Part shown: positions 28,774-38,622 of the stretch, piece by piece
Layout: each line of letters starts with the position of its first letter
How positions within the stretch are numbered: position 1 is the stretch's first letter
Assembly: GCA_903915655.1 (NCBI GenBank)
Contig: CAIWTU010000093.1
Coordinates: 32,187 to 96,186 of the forward strand
DNA length: 64,000 bases
Source: an uncultured Geobacter sp.
GTDB lineage: Bacteria > Desulfobacterota > Desulfuromonadia > Geobacterales > Geobacteraceae
Reading direction: 5' to 3'
Made by a program: the position numbers and the translations under genes
Notes under the pieces: generated by a model
Told to the model about the DNA's origin: nothing
Seen by the model: only the letters and a program-made list of their open reading frames with translations
The model's database searches: none

Positions 28774-31149
28774 TTATTTACTCCGTTTGGATTTGATCTG
28801 AATCTTATTTTGCTGTTCATCTCTCCAGCTTTGCCAGGACTGAATTCCCAAATTTATCTGTTGTGTTGCATCTGCAAGGATCGCTAAATCAGCAAAATTG
28901 AAAGAAGCGTGACTGTACGTCTTATAATAAGGAGTCTTGTCCTCCCAGCAGTTCGGGGCTCCTTGTGAGAAAAGCTCATTTCCAGTCAGAACAACAATTG
29001 GACTAAATGCATGCCCCATGAAATTTTTATTTCTTTCCTCAAAAACAAAATCGGATATCAACTGTTTCTCAGCGTCGCTGAGTTCTGCTTTTAAGGAACA
29101 GAACATCAAAATAGCACCTGGGAATGCCTCCCCAAGTGCACGCATTCTTTCAATATCTTTCGCTTCAAAGGAATTGAGACTTTTACATTCAGCATGAACT
29201 ACATCAGTGCGTGAAGTTCTCCACGTTGAACGTTGATACAAACAGGAAAGATCTGCTTCCAGTTCTTTGTTGCCAGAAGAGGCCTTGTAACTGAAGAGTG
29301 GGGTGATGCCCGGATGATGTCCACTTTCAAGAAATTTCAGAGTTAGCAATACCGTATATGCGCCTTGCGCTACTGAAAATGCATACGGCCCATGCACTCT
29401 ATAGGTCCATTGAATGTCTTTTGGCGAATTGATAGGAGGTGAAAAACTTGATAAGCAGAAACGGCAATTTAGCTTATAATCTAATTGGTTCAGCTCAAAC
29501 CAATTATGCCTGGTACAAACAGAACATTGGACTTTAGCCCCGAGTAGTAATGCGGAAGTTTCCAACAACCGGTCAAGAAAACGTTCGCCGTTCAAATACA
29601 TTCCGTTTGTTTTAACTATGCGATTGAGTCTGCCAATGATTGCTTGGCGTGGCATCCCGGTTTCAGTTTCCATCTCCTGAAGGAGTTCTATTACTCCCTT
29701 GTGGGCAAAGAATGCAATGCCCCATATACCACCAAGTTGCGTTATTATCTGTTTCGCAATGCGACCAGGAGGAGAAAGTTCAGCTTTCCATCCATGTTCT
29801 CTCAGCCACTCGATCATGACTGATTCCGCTCGTGGTAAATCAATAAAAATCAAATCGTGAGAGTGATTTGCAAGAAAAACCGGACCGTTTTTTGAAAACC
29901 TCCAATTGAAATATCCAGACCTACCAATTGCTGATGAAAGCTCCCTACTGGCTTCAGGAAATACTTCCGCCATCGGTTCTTTTGTTCCGTGAAAGCGAAA
30001 TGAGAATTCATTCGCATACATTGGTTTGCCAGTGTACTGCGTATTAACATCAAACTTTGGGTCTTGTGATTTAAGTTCCAGTCCAGTTTGACCTTCAGCA
30101 ATAGTGTTTTCAATTTCATGTGAATGCGGAAACGATATAATCTCTTCGGTGTTTTCACGTGCCCATGCATCCCAAATGCGCGGGTACCACCATCGAAGTA
30201 GAAATCTGGGGCTGTGAGGGTTTGCTCCCTCAGGCATATCGAGAGAATCGCAAAACTGTTTAACAACGTCTTCACTTACGGTTCTTGATTTTTGTATTAT
30301 TGTATGTTGAAACATTTCAGGATTATGGCGATAGGGAAGATAGTTTTCGTCAATGACGTCCCTTGCCAGCTTGATGTTATTCTCGTTGTTAGCGGTTTGA
30401 ACCGGAATAGGAACGACATAGTATCCCGCTGCTCTGAGATTCCAGTAGTCAATAACATCCAAACAACTATTCGCATCACAAACAAAAATGGTAGGTTCTC
30501 GAAGTGGTCTTTGTAGCTGCCACGATCCAAGCCTTCTAGGATACATTTTTCCAGGCAAGAGAAGTTCTGAATAGTTCTTTATTGTACATAAGGACTGTTG
30601 GGGTGTGATGTGCTGAGGGAAGTGCTTCTTCATCAACTCTAGTGCCGATTCAGAGAGTTTCCCAAAAACGCTTGATAAAAAGAGATGATAGCCATTCTTG
30701 AATGTAGGGAATGACAATTCAACGGGGTCCGTACGAACATATTTCAGCTCTTTATCAATAAAATCTGTAAGGACGTGCAAAAGTCCAATGCCGTAGACTG
30801 GCCCCCCTTCTGCCGAAATATCTCCAAGCAGATCTGAGACACTTACAATTTCACGATGACCTATTTTGAAGTCCCTATCGGCACATTTTCCGACTGGAAC
30901 CACTAGATCTGGGTCAAATCCAGCAATGTATCCAGCAACAATATCTTCTGGTTTAGTTTTGCGGTGGAACTTGTGAGATTCCCATTTAGTAGGGGTTCGT
31001 GTATAGGCAGGGATTATGGGATTATAGGCGCCACCCCATAAAAAGCTGTTTATTTCAATTGCTTCTTGAAGAGCAGTTCGATCAGTTGGATCAACCAGGA
31101 ACGCAATTCGCAGCGGGCGAACCTTTATCGAGTATGATCCAAAAGACAT
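28774..31149 (-). CDS. Unrecognised 791-residue protein: zinc ribbon plus PD-(D/E)XK-like region
   Basis: I do not recognise this family. The N-terminal region has a Rossmann-like start (LRIAFLVDPTDRTALQEAI), then WGGAYNPIIP (residues 38-47) and GFDPDLVVPVG (77-87). A four-cysteine zinc ribbon (Cys542, 545, 562, 565) follows a winged-helix-like stretch. The C-terminal region has KELEADLSCLYQ (Asp633) and VVHAECKSLNSF (Glu654, Lys656), which fits the D...ExK core of PD-(D/E)XK nucleases. It lies 38 bases after the YgjP-like gene and five before the DUF91 gene, in the type I restriction operon. A nuclease in phage or plasmid defence is inferred; nothing is proven. Confidence 0.8.
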   Translation of the reverse strand: MSFGSYSIKVRPLRIAFLVDPTDRTALQEAIEINSFLWGGAYNPIIPAYTRTPTKWESHKFHRKTKPEDIVAGYIAGFDPDLVVPVGKCADRDFKIGHREIVSVSDLLGDISAEGGPVYGIGLLHVLTDFIDKELKYVRTDPVELSFPTFKNGYHLFLSSVFGKLSESALELMKKHFPQHITPQQSLCTIKNYSELLLPGKMYPRRLGSWQLQRPLREPTIFVCDANSCLDVIDYWNLRAAGYYVVPIPVQTANNENNIKLARDVIDENYLPYRHNPEMFQHTIIQKSRTVSEDVVKQFCDSLDMPEGANPHSPRFLLRWWYPRIWDAWARENTEEIISFPHSHEIENTIAEGQTGLELKSQDPKFDVNTQYTGKPMYANEFSFRFHGTKEPMAEVFPEASRELSSAIGRSGYFNWRFSKNGPVFLANHSHDLIFIDLPRAESVMIEWLREHGWKAELSPPGRIAKQIITQLGGIWGIAFFAHKGVIELLQEMETETGMPRQAIIGRLNRIVKTNGMYLNGERFLDRLLETSALLLGAKVQCSVCTRHNWFELNQLDYKLNCRFCLSSFSPPINSPKDIQWTYRVHGPYAFSVAQGAYTVLLTLKFLESGHHPGITPLFSYKASSGNKELEADLSCLYQRSTWRTSRTDVVHAECKSLNSFEAKDIERMRALGEAFPGAILMFCSLKAELSDAEKQLISDFVFEERNKNFMGHAFSPIVVLTGNELFSQGAPNCWEDKTPYYKTYSHASFNFADLAILADATQQINLGIQSWQSWRDEQQNKIQIKSKRSK

Positions 31150-31187
31150 AATCTGTTTCCTTTAAGATGGTTTTGTTACTTTCTTCG

Positions 31188-31925
31188 TTACAAGTTACTC
31201 AAATCCACCATCATCTTATGACTATTAGCACTTAACCACTGCCTGGCCCGGTCCATCTCGGGGCATAAACTCTGCACCGTCAGCCAGAAGCGTTTTGAGT
31301 GATCCGGCACTTCCAGATGCACGACCTCATGGGTTACCAGATAGCGGATAACATACTCCGGGGCCATGATAAGTCGCCAGTTGAAGGAAAGATTTTGCAG
31401 AGAAGAGCAGTTTCCCCATTTTGTTCTCTGCCCCATGATGTAAACCTTGCCGGGGCTCTTACTGATTCTTTTCAGCAAAACTTCCAATAGCAGTTGGATC
31501 TTTTCCCGTGCCTGTCGGCGCAACCAGTTTTCAAGGCTGGTCGCCGGTTTTGTGGTTGAATCGATGCCACAATAAATCGTAATGCAGCCATCAGCCAGCA
31601 CAACCTTGTTCGCCCGCCGAGTGCGGTTCTCTTCGATTTTGACAGGAGTGGCGATACCGTTGAAAAGAATCTCCTGCCCATTTCTTTTCAAAGGTCGCCG
31701 GACACTCTGCATCCGTTCAATCCTGTCAAGTTGCTGAAATATCCATTCCTGGCGATCTTCAAGGAATGTCTGCAGTTCCAGTGGTGACCGTTCGACAGGG
31801 TGCACGACCTCTACGCCGCCAAGTCCGACGCGAACCCGCAGCTTTTTGGCTCTGTCTGAATTGACCAGGCGGTAATCAACCGTGCGCCCGGCCAACTGGA
31901 TCGATCTCAGCGTTTCATGTCTCAT
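31188..31925 (-). CDS. YgjP-like zinc metallopeptidase
   Basis: The protein (245 aa) is of the YgjP/DUF45 family. The zinc motif HEVVHLEVPDHSKRFW is complete (His199, Glu200, His203, third ligand His209), and MGQRTKWGNCSS before it is also typical. Such genes are very often the last gene of type I restriction operons. Here it overlaps the hsdR stop by four bases (ATGA), as expected for translational coupling. The function in restriction systems is not established; protease processing or repair roles have been suggested by similarity to SprT. Confidence 0.93.
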   Translation of the reverse strand: MRHETLRSIQLAGRTVDYRLVNSDRAKKLRVRVGLGGVEVVHPVERSPLELQTFLEDRQEWIFQQLDRIERMQSVRRPLKRNGQEILFNGIATPVKIEENRTRRANKVVLADGCITIYCGIDSTTKPATSLENWLRRQAREKIQLLLEVLLKRISKSPGKVYIMGQRTKWGNCSSLQNLSFNWRLIMAPEYVIRYLVTHEVVHLEVPDHSKRFWLTVQSLCPEMDRARQWLSANSHKMMVDLSNL

Positions 31926-34900
31926 TCGTCAGTCTTTATCAGCTCGTCCAGCGCCGGTTGTAGGAACGGCGGGTGAATTTCGTCAGGATCAAAGCCGAGT
32001 GCCTCATAAACCGGATTCCACGATTCAGCCAACAGCGACTGTTCAACCCGCATGCGGCTACCTTTTGAATTACTCCATCCGGGCGTCAACAGTTTTTTGT
32101 CCGTCAGGAAAGCAATCATTCGCCGGGCGCAGTCGCACAAGACGGCTTCCTCCTTCGAAACCGAAAACTCCCGCAGCACCACGAACAGCTCGTATTCGCC
32201 GGGCTTGGTTAGATTCAATCGTGCCGGTTCTTCATCGGCGCTCGCCTTTTCGTCGGCAATATCCTGTAATGCCTTCAATCGCGCTTCAGCGGCCTTGTCG
32301 GCGGCATCCTTCTTTTCCTTTATCCGTTTCAGCCTCTCCCCAAGCTGGCAATAGGTAAAGCTGGCATCATCCTCAGAAAGTTCGGCGGTGAGGATCGCCT
32401 CCAGGGCTGCGGCCTTGTCCGCCGCGGTCGGCAGTTCATCCAGCTTTACCAGATAATCCTTGTCGATCTTGAACACCGGCAGGGAGTCAGCAAGATCCAT
32501 GAAGGTGGTGTTTGCTTCGATCAGTTCACGGGTCTTGGCTGAAAGTTCGCCGAACGTATCCTTTTTGCCTGAATTATTCTGGCGGCGACGATGGGCGATA
32601 TAAATGCTGCAGAGCCAGTTGTAGCTACGGCCATGAACATACAGGCAGGGATCAGGCGAAACAGCCTCCCACAGTCGTTCCAGGCTCTTGAAGTTCTGCT
32701 CGAATATTTTTGCAGCGTCCGGGTCCTTGAGGCAGCGCAGCGCAGACAGCAGGCACTCCCGCGTATCTGCGATGGTGATACCCTTGAAACTCTCCAGACA
32801 GCGAGCCACTTCGCCGGGCACAGTCGCTTTCAAGGCGTCCCAATCGATCAGCGCCTCCTCGCGGATGCTTTCATCAAAGTTCAACGCTTTGGCCAAATCC
32901 GAGAAAACCCCGAAATAATCGATCACCAGACCGGTCCGTTTGTTCATGGTAGGCAAGGGGCGGTTGGTGCGGGCAATGGCTTGCAACAGATTATGATCGC
33001 GTAGTGGCTTGTCCAGGTACAGTACCTGTTCCACCGGTGCATCAAACCCGGTCAGCAGCCGGTCGCAGACGATCAGGATCTTCAGCGGTGGTCGCCATTT
33101 GCTCCGTTCTTCGCCGAATTTTTCCCGGTTCCACTCCTCCCACTGGGTCGGGGTCAGTTTGAAGTAATCGATCAGGTCGTCCTGTTTTTGCTTGCCGTAA
33201 TGGAAACGGGCGAGTTCGGCATCGTCATTCTGCCCCTCGGAAATAATCACTTCAGACCATTCCGGTGGCAGGTTACGTGCTTTCAGTTTTATATCCAGAG
33301 CATCCTTGTAATTGACGCAGGCGGTCCGGTCAACGGCTGCCAACTGGGCCTTGAAGCCGCTCGGATCGGGATATTTCAGGAAATGCTCAAGCATCTTTTC
33401 CAGCACGATCTCGATCCGGTCCGGATGCCGCGCCAGCTCCTTCCACTGCGAACGTTGCCGCTGCACCAGATCCTTGGCCTCTTCGTCTTCAACCTCCATC
33501 TCCTCGCACATCTCTTCAAAGCCGATACTGAGCGGCTTCTCGTCAACAATAAAGGCAACCTTGTCGCGGATGTAATGCACCTCCAGCGTCGCCCCGTCCT
33601 TGATCGACCGCTTGATGCCGTAATAGCTGAGATAGCGCTCCTGCTGCCCGTCTTTCTCCGGGCCGAAATCCCGGTGGGTGTTGTTCATCGTCTTGTCGAT
33701 GGGGGTGCCGGTAAGCCCGAAACGGAATCCGTTCGGCAGCTTCACCCGCATGGTCATGGCGTAGCTGGCGGCGTTCTTCCCCTTTTGCGTGCGGTGGCAT
33801 TCGTCCACCAGGCTGATAATGTTGTCATCCTGGCAAGGTGGCAGATCACCCATTTTCTGGAAGGACTGCACTGTCGTCACCAGCGTGCCGCGCCAGACGC
33901 TGCCCCGCAGTTTTGACTTCAGATCCTTCACCCCCAGTGCCTTTTCCACATTAGGGTAATCGCAGGCATCGAAATCGTCGGAAATCTGCGTTTTCAGATC
34001 GCGCCGATCAACCACGATCATCACGGTCGGATTTTTGAGTGCGGCCTGACGCCGCAGTTTATAGGCGGCAAAGACCATGGTGAGTGATTTTCCCGAGCCC
34101 TGGGTGTGCCAGATCAGGCCGGTTCGATCCTGAGCCGGAACGGGCTTGCCGATCAGCGACAGTGTGCGGTCCACAATATCATTGACCGCCTCGAACTGCT
34201 GGTAGCGGGCCACCTTCTTGACCGTCCGCCCCTTCTTGGTCTCGAACGCGATGAAGTGTTGCAGGAAATCCAGCACATGGCACGGTTTAAGGCGCAACAG
34301 CCCTTTTACCGGCACTTCCAGGGGGTCATCAGCGTTATCCGCAGCCGGGTCGTTCCACCACCCTTTTTGATCCGGATAAAGGCTGAGCCACGGACCCCAG
34401 GTATCAAGATGGCGCTCAATATCCTCTTTGCGGGCATCGTTGAACAGCACCGTGCCATAGCGGAAGGCGTCCTCATCCGCAGCCACACAGAACACGTTGG
34501 GGGTCAGCATCAAGGGGGCCTGGCGCTGGTAGCGGTGAAGTTGATGCACTGCTTCAGTCCAGTCTTTGCCACTGGCGAGATAGCTTTTGTACTCGGCAAT
34601 AACCAGTGGAATGCCGTTCACAAGGAGAACCGTGTCATCCCGGCACTGTTTCACTCCTTGGACGCGGTATTGGTTGGTGGCGGAGAAATCGTTGAGGTGC
34701 TGTTTGTCAGGATCAAATTCAATGAAATGCACCGTCTTTGCCCGTTCACCGGGAATCAGCTCCACCTTAACTCCGTCACGTAACCGGTCCAGCGTCTCCC
34801 TGTTGGCGGTCAACCGGTCCGGGTTGGACATGGTTTTCCGCAGGGCGTTTACGGCAAGCATGGCTTGGGCTTCAGTCTTGACCTTGTCATTTATCCTGAC

Positions 34901-35074
34901 GATGGCCCGGAGCAACAGCCTCTCCACCAGGGGATCTTCCAGGGGGCGTTCAAATTCAGCCATTACATCCCCGGAGCGATAGGTCCACCCCAAACCGGTA
35001 AAGTCAGGTTTGGGGCTTCCATGACCGGAGAGCCATTCAATGATCGGTTCTTCGACGTAACCAGCTTCGCTCAT
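31922..35074 (-). CDS. hsdR: Type I restriction enzyme, R subunit
   Basis: HsdR is the motor and nuclease subunit. The 1050-residue protein has the N-terminal nuclease motif (Asp147, then IAEYKS with Glu161 and Lys163), the helicase Walker A GSGKS (326-330), the DECH box (424-427), TGTPIDK, and later helicase motifs (DRLLTGFDAPVEQVLYLD, QAIARTNR). A helical C-terminal region would dock on the methylase core. The gene overlaps hsdS and the YgjP gene by four bases each. It appears intact. Confidence 0.96.
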   Translation of the reverse strand: MSEAGYVEEPIIEWLSGHGSPKPDFTGLGWTYRSGDVMAEFERPLEDPLVERLLLRAIVRINDKVKTEAQAMLAVNALRKTMSNPDRLTANRETLDRLRDGVKVELIPGERAKTVHFIEFDPDKQHLNDFSATNQYRVQGVKQCRDDTVLLVNGIPLVIAEYKSYLASGKDWTEAVHQLHRYQRQAPLMLTPNVFCVAADEDAFRYGTVLFNDARKEDIERHLDTWGPWLSLYPDQKGWWNDPAADNADDPLEVPVKGLLRLKPCHVLDFLQHFIAFETKKGRTVKKVARYQQFEAVNDIVDRTLSLIGKPVPAQDRTGLIWHTQGSGKSLTMVFAAYKLRRQAALKNPTVMIVVDRRDLKTQISDDFDACDYPNVEKALGVKDLKSKLRGSVWRGTLVTTVQSFQKMGDLPPCQDDNIISLVDECHRTQKGKNAASYAMTMRVKLPNGFRFGLTGTPIDKTMNNTHRDFGPEKDGQQERYLSYYGIKRSIKDGATLEVHYIRDKVAFIVDEKPLSIGFEEMCEEMEVEDEEAKDLVQRQRSQWKELARHPDRIEIVLEKMLEHFLKYPDPSGFKAQLAAVDRTACVNYKDALDIKLKARNLPPEWSEVIISEGQNDDAELARFHYGKQKQDDLIDYFKLTPTQWEEWNREKFGEERSKWRPPLKILIVCDRLLTGFDAPVEQVLYLDKPLRDHNLLQAIARTNRPLPTMNKRTGLVIDYFGVFSDLAKALNFDESIREEALIDWDALKATVPGEVARCLESFKGITIADTRECLLSALRCLKDPDAAKIFEQNFKSLERLWEAVSPDPCLYVHGRSYNWLCSIYIAHRRRQNNSGKKDTFGELSAKTRELIEANTTFMDLADSLPVFKIDKDYLVKLDELPTAADKAAALEAILTAELSEDDASFTYCQLGERLKRIKEKKDAADKAAEARLKALQDIADEKASADEEPARLNLTKPGEYELFVVLREFSVSKEEAVLCDCARRMIAFLTDKKLLTPGWSNSKGSRMRVEQSLLAESWNPVYEALGFDPDEIHPPFLQPALDELIKTDE

Positions 35075-36339
35075 AGAGGAAATATCTCCTTGAATAGGGC
35101 GGGATTGACACGAACTGTGCCGGTGAGGAGGTCATGCATGAGGGAGCGTTTCAACTGCTCAAGAGCCTTGAGTTTGCAGATGAGAGCGTCAGTCTTTGCC
35201 TCTGCTGCTACAACAAGATCCACAATAGTCTCCTGCTTTCTGGGAGGAGGAACGGGTATGATGATTTGCTTAACGTCTCTATTGTTGATTTTCAGGGTGC
35301 CATTGGATGTCTTCGCTCGCCGCAAAATCTGATTGTGTACAACCGGGTGATTCCATGCCAACACCGCATATTCCGGCGTGATCGTATTTTCTCCCTCAGT
35401 GCGAAACACCACCCTCTTTGTGATGTCAGGATAGATACAGCCTTCTGGAAAATCTTTCACCATGCATGCTTTACCAACAAGGTCGGGATTTGCATTACCA
35501 CGAACAATCAACACATCGCCGATATTGAGTGTGAACTTCTCTGTCACCTTTTCAGGTACTTCAGTGTATTTCAGGTTAGAGTCAGTCGACAAATCCAGTC
35601 GGCCGTCTCTTATCGCTGCAATGCTAAAGGTAGGGACCCCCGGTGGTTGTGAGGATGCTTTGGGGGAAACACCATTCTTTGGATCAGTCACGAGCAAGGA
35701 ATCTGTTGTGTGTAAAAACCAACCAGCGGGTAGTTTCTGAACAGGTCTGTCGGCGTAAGCCGTTACACCCAAGGCGGCATAAAAGAAATCTTGGACAATC
35801 GCATGCTTGAGTTCCTTGGCCTCATCAATCATTAGGCTCGTCCGTTCAATAGCTGTATCCACAACATCGAGAATGCATGCGATAGCCTCCTGTTCGGGCA
35901 TTGATGGCATTGGAAAGCGAACATGTCTCAAGCTGGTTCTCGTAATCTGTGGTTGTGCCGATCCGCTAACCGCATCTGAAACATTACGAAAGCTGAGCGC
36001 ATGAAAAAGATAGTTTGGTAAAACTATGCCTGTTTTGATGCCATCGAGACACATCGCGTTGCCATTGATATAGGATTTTGGCGGAATTCGCTGGATCGTG
36101 CCGCACGTTCCTCGACATCAAATTGCAATTACATCCTGCTCGTGGGTATAACAATGGAAATATCCAATTGGCCCATTGGCTCCGTAAACCCGAAACCCTG
36201 TTGATTTGAGTTGCTCTCCCGAAAGTGTTGGCCACTGTTTCGGAGAGCAGCACCCCAAAAGTTCCTGAAAAGTCCAATCGCTTGGTATCGATTTGGGTAT
36301 CCTAACGGGACGGGACTGGTAGTCACTTTCTCTGGCCAT
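35071..36339 (-). pseudogene. hsdS: Type I restriction specificity subunit, interrupted by an in-frame TGA
   Basis: HsdS selects the DNA target through two recognition domains. The frame is intact from ATG 36339 to 35071 (423 codons) except for one TGA at 36118-36120. Before it the reading is EQDVIAI, after it CRGTCGTIQRIPPKS, which together match the conserved end of the first recognition domain, so the stop is a point change, not a frameshift. The second half could restart at ATG 36054. It overlaps hsdM by 17 bases and hsdR by four. A selenocysteine reading is unlikely. Possible outcomes are loss of function, readthrough, or a split subunit. Confidence 0.85.
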
Positions 36340-38368
36340 ATCCCGCCCTTTCCAAAATCAGACGCAAGTCGTTTTCGGCAACTGAAACTGCATTGCAAGC
36401 CTCATTTAAAGAAATCAAAGCATCTTTAACTGTCACCCTCGGCTCCGGCTCAAATGTATCAACATACCGCGGAATATTGAGGTTGAATTCATTCTCCTCG
36501 ATCTCATCAATATCAACCACGCGGGCATGCTTCAATAGCTCGTCAGCATCGCCATACAGCGCCCCAAGCTCCGTCCCCACCTGCGCCACATCCTTCCGGT
36601 CATCTTCCGCCCGTCGCCGTGTTTCGATGATCCGTTCATCACGCTCGGCGATCTTGGTAGCGGCCTTGTCACGTTGGCTTTCGATCTTAGCCAAGGCAGT
36701 CTCTGCCTTATTTCTTTGCGCCTTGAGCTTGATCTTCGCCAGTTCGGCGCGACCCTCCGCAACCGTTGCCTGAAGTTTTGCCAGACGGGCAGCGTGTTCG
36801 GCATATTCCGCCTCCAGTCGCTCTATCTCCACATGCTCACGCTGGTTAATCTGTTCGCGGATACGCTGGCTGTGCAGAGCCACCAGCTCCGGCACCTTGG
36901 TCGCGTCACCATAAGCCTGGTAATGGACCAACATCCGCATGACATCCTGCGGACGCAGTTCGTTCTGATTTGAAAGCTCGCGGAAGTGACGGGCGGCGTA
37001 AACCAGAAGCACCTTGTCGTGCCGCTGCGGTGGCCGCTGCTTACGCAGAATGAGCAGGCATGCGGGCACTCCCGCGCCATAGAACACATTCAGCGGCAGG
37101 GAGATTATGGCATCTATAAACCGGGATTGAAGCAGCGCCTTGCGAATCAGGTGCTCGTCATCAGCCTTGCGGCGTTTGATGATCGGGTTGCCGTCGTCAT
37201 CAAATTCGCCGGTTTCTTCTTCTACTTCGGGCTGACCACGGAACAGCACCCCCTGCGGACAGACGACACCGGCGCGACCGGCATCGGTGAGGGATGCGAG
37301 AATGTGCAGGATGAATGCATAGTCGCCATAACCGGCGGGCGGCGCATGGAATGGGGTGCCACGGCCGAAACGGCCATAGAGATCCTTGTACCCTTCCTTG
37401 GCAAAGATCTCCTTCTTCAGTTTATCCTTCTTCTTTTTGTCGTCCGTCTGCTGCTCCGGCTTCAGCCACCAGAAGTCATCGGAGAAGGGGAAATTGGCCA
37501 GAACCAGGGAGAACTTCCGCACCTTGCCGTCGTCGCCCTTGAAGGCCGGGTCGGCAATGGTGCTCGCTCCGGCGGCAATTGTTGCTTCCAGTCCATGCAG
37601 CACGGAGTTGATCTTGCCGATGGCGGCGTTGCCCCAGTTCATCTCCTGGGCAAAATATTGGGCGGACGTGGCATGATGCCCCTGTTCCCGCAGGTAATCG
37701 GCAGAGTGTACCAGCATGCCGCCACTGCCTGCCGTGGGGTCATAGATGGTATCGCCAGGGAGCGGCTCCAGCATGCGAACCAGAGTGTCAACCACCTCGG
37801 GCGGGGTGAAGAACTCGCCAGCCTTGGCGCCGGCATCGTCGGCAAACTTCTTGATCAGGTATTCATAAGCATGGCCGAGAATATCAGGAGGAACGCTGAA
37901 ATTGGAAAGGTCATGGCTGTCGAAGTGCTGGATCAGCGCGTGAACCACTTCGTTTGGAATCAGCGGCTTGCCGCTGCCATCCGGTGCAGGCTGGTTCCAG
38001 TCAACCGTGAAGACCCCCTTCAGTTCTTCATTGGCGGTGGATACTGCGCGCATTGCGGTGGTCAGCTTTTCGCCAAGATTGGTCGAGGCGGCTAGCACAT
38101 CCCCCCACTTGCTCCCTTCCGGAATAGTGAAGCGATGATCACCACGAGCACGGAAGATCGCCTTCTGCGCGTCGGTAAACTTACGGCCCTGCTCCTTCTC
38201 CTTCTCGGCAATGGCCTCGTCCGCCTCATATTCCCATTGATCACAGAGCCGCTTGTAAAACATCAGCGACAGGATGTAGTTCTTGTAATCCTGCCCGGCA
38301 GTCTTGCCGCGGAGTATATTCGCCGCACCCCACAGGTGCGCTTCAAGTTGTTGATGGGTGAGTTTCAT
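36323..38368 (-). CDS. hsdM: Type I restriction enzyme, DNA adenine methylase subunit
   Basis: HsdM modifies the target adenine and forms the core complex with HsdS. From ATG 38368 the protein has 681 residues: an HsdM N-terminal helical domain (LEAHLWGAANILRGK), the SAM motif DPTAGSGG (210-217), the catalytic motif ANFPF (291-295, in place of the usual NPPF) and a long coiled-coil C-terminus rich in Ala, Glu, Lys and Arg. The open frame extends 15 codons further, but the MKLTH start is the family norm. It is the first gene of the restriction operon. Confidence 0.95.
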   Translation of the reverse strand: MKLTHQQLEAHLWGAANILRGKTAGQDYKNYILSLMFYKRLCDQWEYEADEAIAEKEKEQGRKFTDAQKAIFRARGDHRFTIPEGSKWGDVLAASTNLGEKLTTAMRAVSTANEELKGVFTVDWNQPAPDGSGKPLIPNEVVHALIQHFDSHDLSNFSVPPDILGHAYEYLIKKFADDAGAKAGEFFTPPEVVDTLVRMLEPLPGDTIYDPTAGSGGMLVHSADYLREQGHHATSAQYFAQEMNWGNAAIGKINSVLHGLEATIAAGASTIADPAFKGDDGKVRKFSLVLANFPFSDDFWWLKPEQQTDDKKKKDKLKKEIFAKEGYKDLYGRFGRGTPFHAPPAGYGDYAFILHILASLTDAGRAGVVCPQGVLFRGQPEVEEETGEFDDDGNPIIKRRKADDEHLIRKALLQSRFIDAIISLPLNVFYGAGVPACLLILRKQRPPQRHDKVLLVYAARHFRELSNQNELRPQDVMRMLVHYQAYGDATKVPELVALHSQRIREQINQREHVEIERLEAEYAEHAARLAKLQATVAEGRAELAKIKLKAQRNKAETALAKIESQRDKAATKIAERDERIIETRRRAEDDRKDVAQVGTELGALYGDADELLKHARVVDIDEIEENEFNLNIPRYVDTFEPEPRVTVKDALISLNEACNAVSVAENDLRLILERAGYGQRK

Positions 38369-38622
38369 TTCGTCCTTTGTAACCACGTGGTATTTTCTAC
38401 AACAATTTCTCAATAAAGTATCTGACAGTCTACGTCAGTTTATGTGTCGCAATTCCTGCTTTATACGCCATATACGGCCTCGATTTGTCGTAAATCGGAG
38501 AAATTGGCAGAAACCTATACAGGGTGGTCTTCATGCCTTGTGCCGTTATTAACGAATTGTTCTCAAAATTACTGCGGCTGTGCTCATTGTGAGAACAGGG
38601 CAGCAATTCCTTGCTGACTGTC

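Noticed and set aside
33188..33916. 242-residue plus-strand frame opposite hsdR
   Set aside because: It lies fully inside the intact hsdR helicase region and has shadow-like composition.
36050..36125. Selenocysteine reading of the TGA in hsdS
   Set aside because: HsdS is not a known selenoprotein, and downstream of the TGA there is only a short CGTG-CGG-CACG stem rather than a bacterial SECIS-type hairpin. A nonsense change is simpler.
36986..38095. 369-residue plus-strand frame opposite hsdM
   Set aside because: The minus-strand hsdM has full motifs over the same bases; the plus frame has no recognisable domain.
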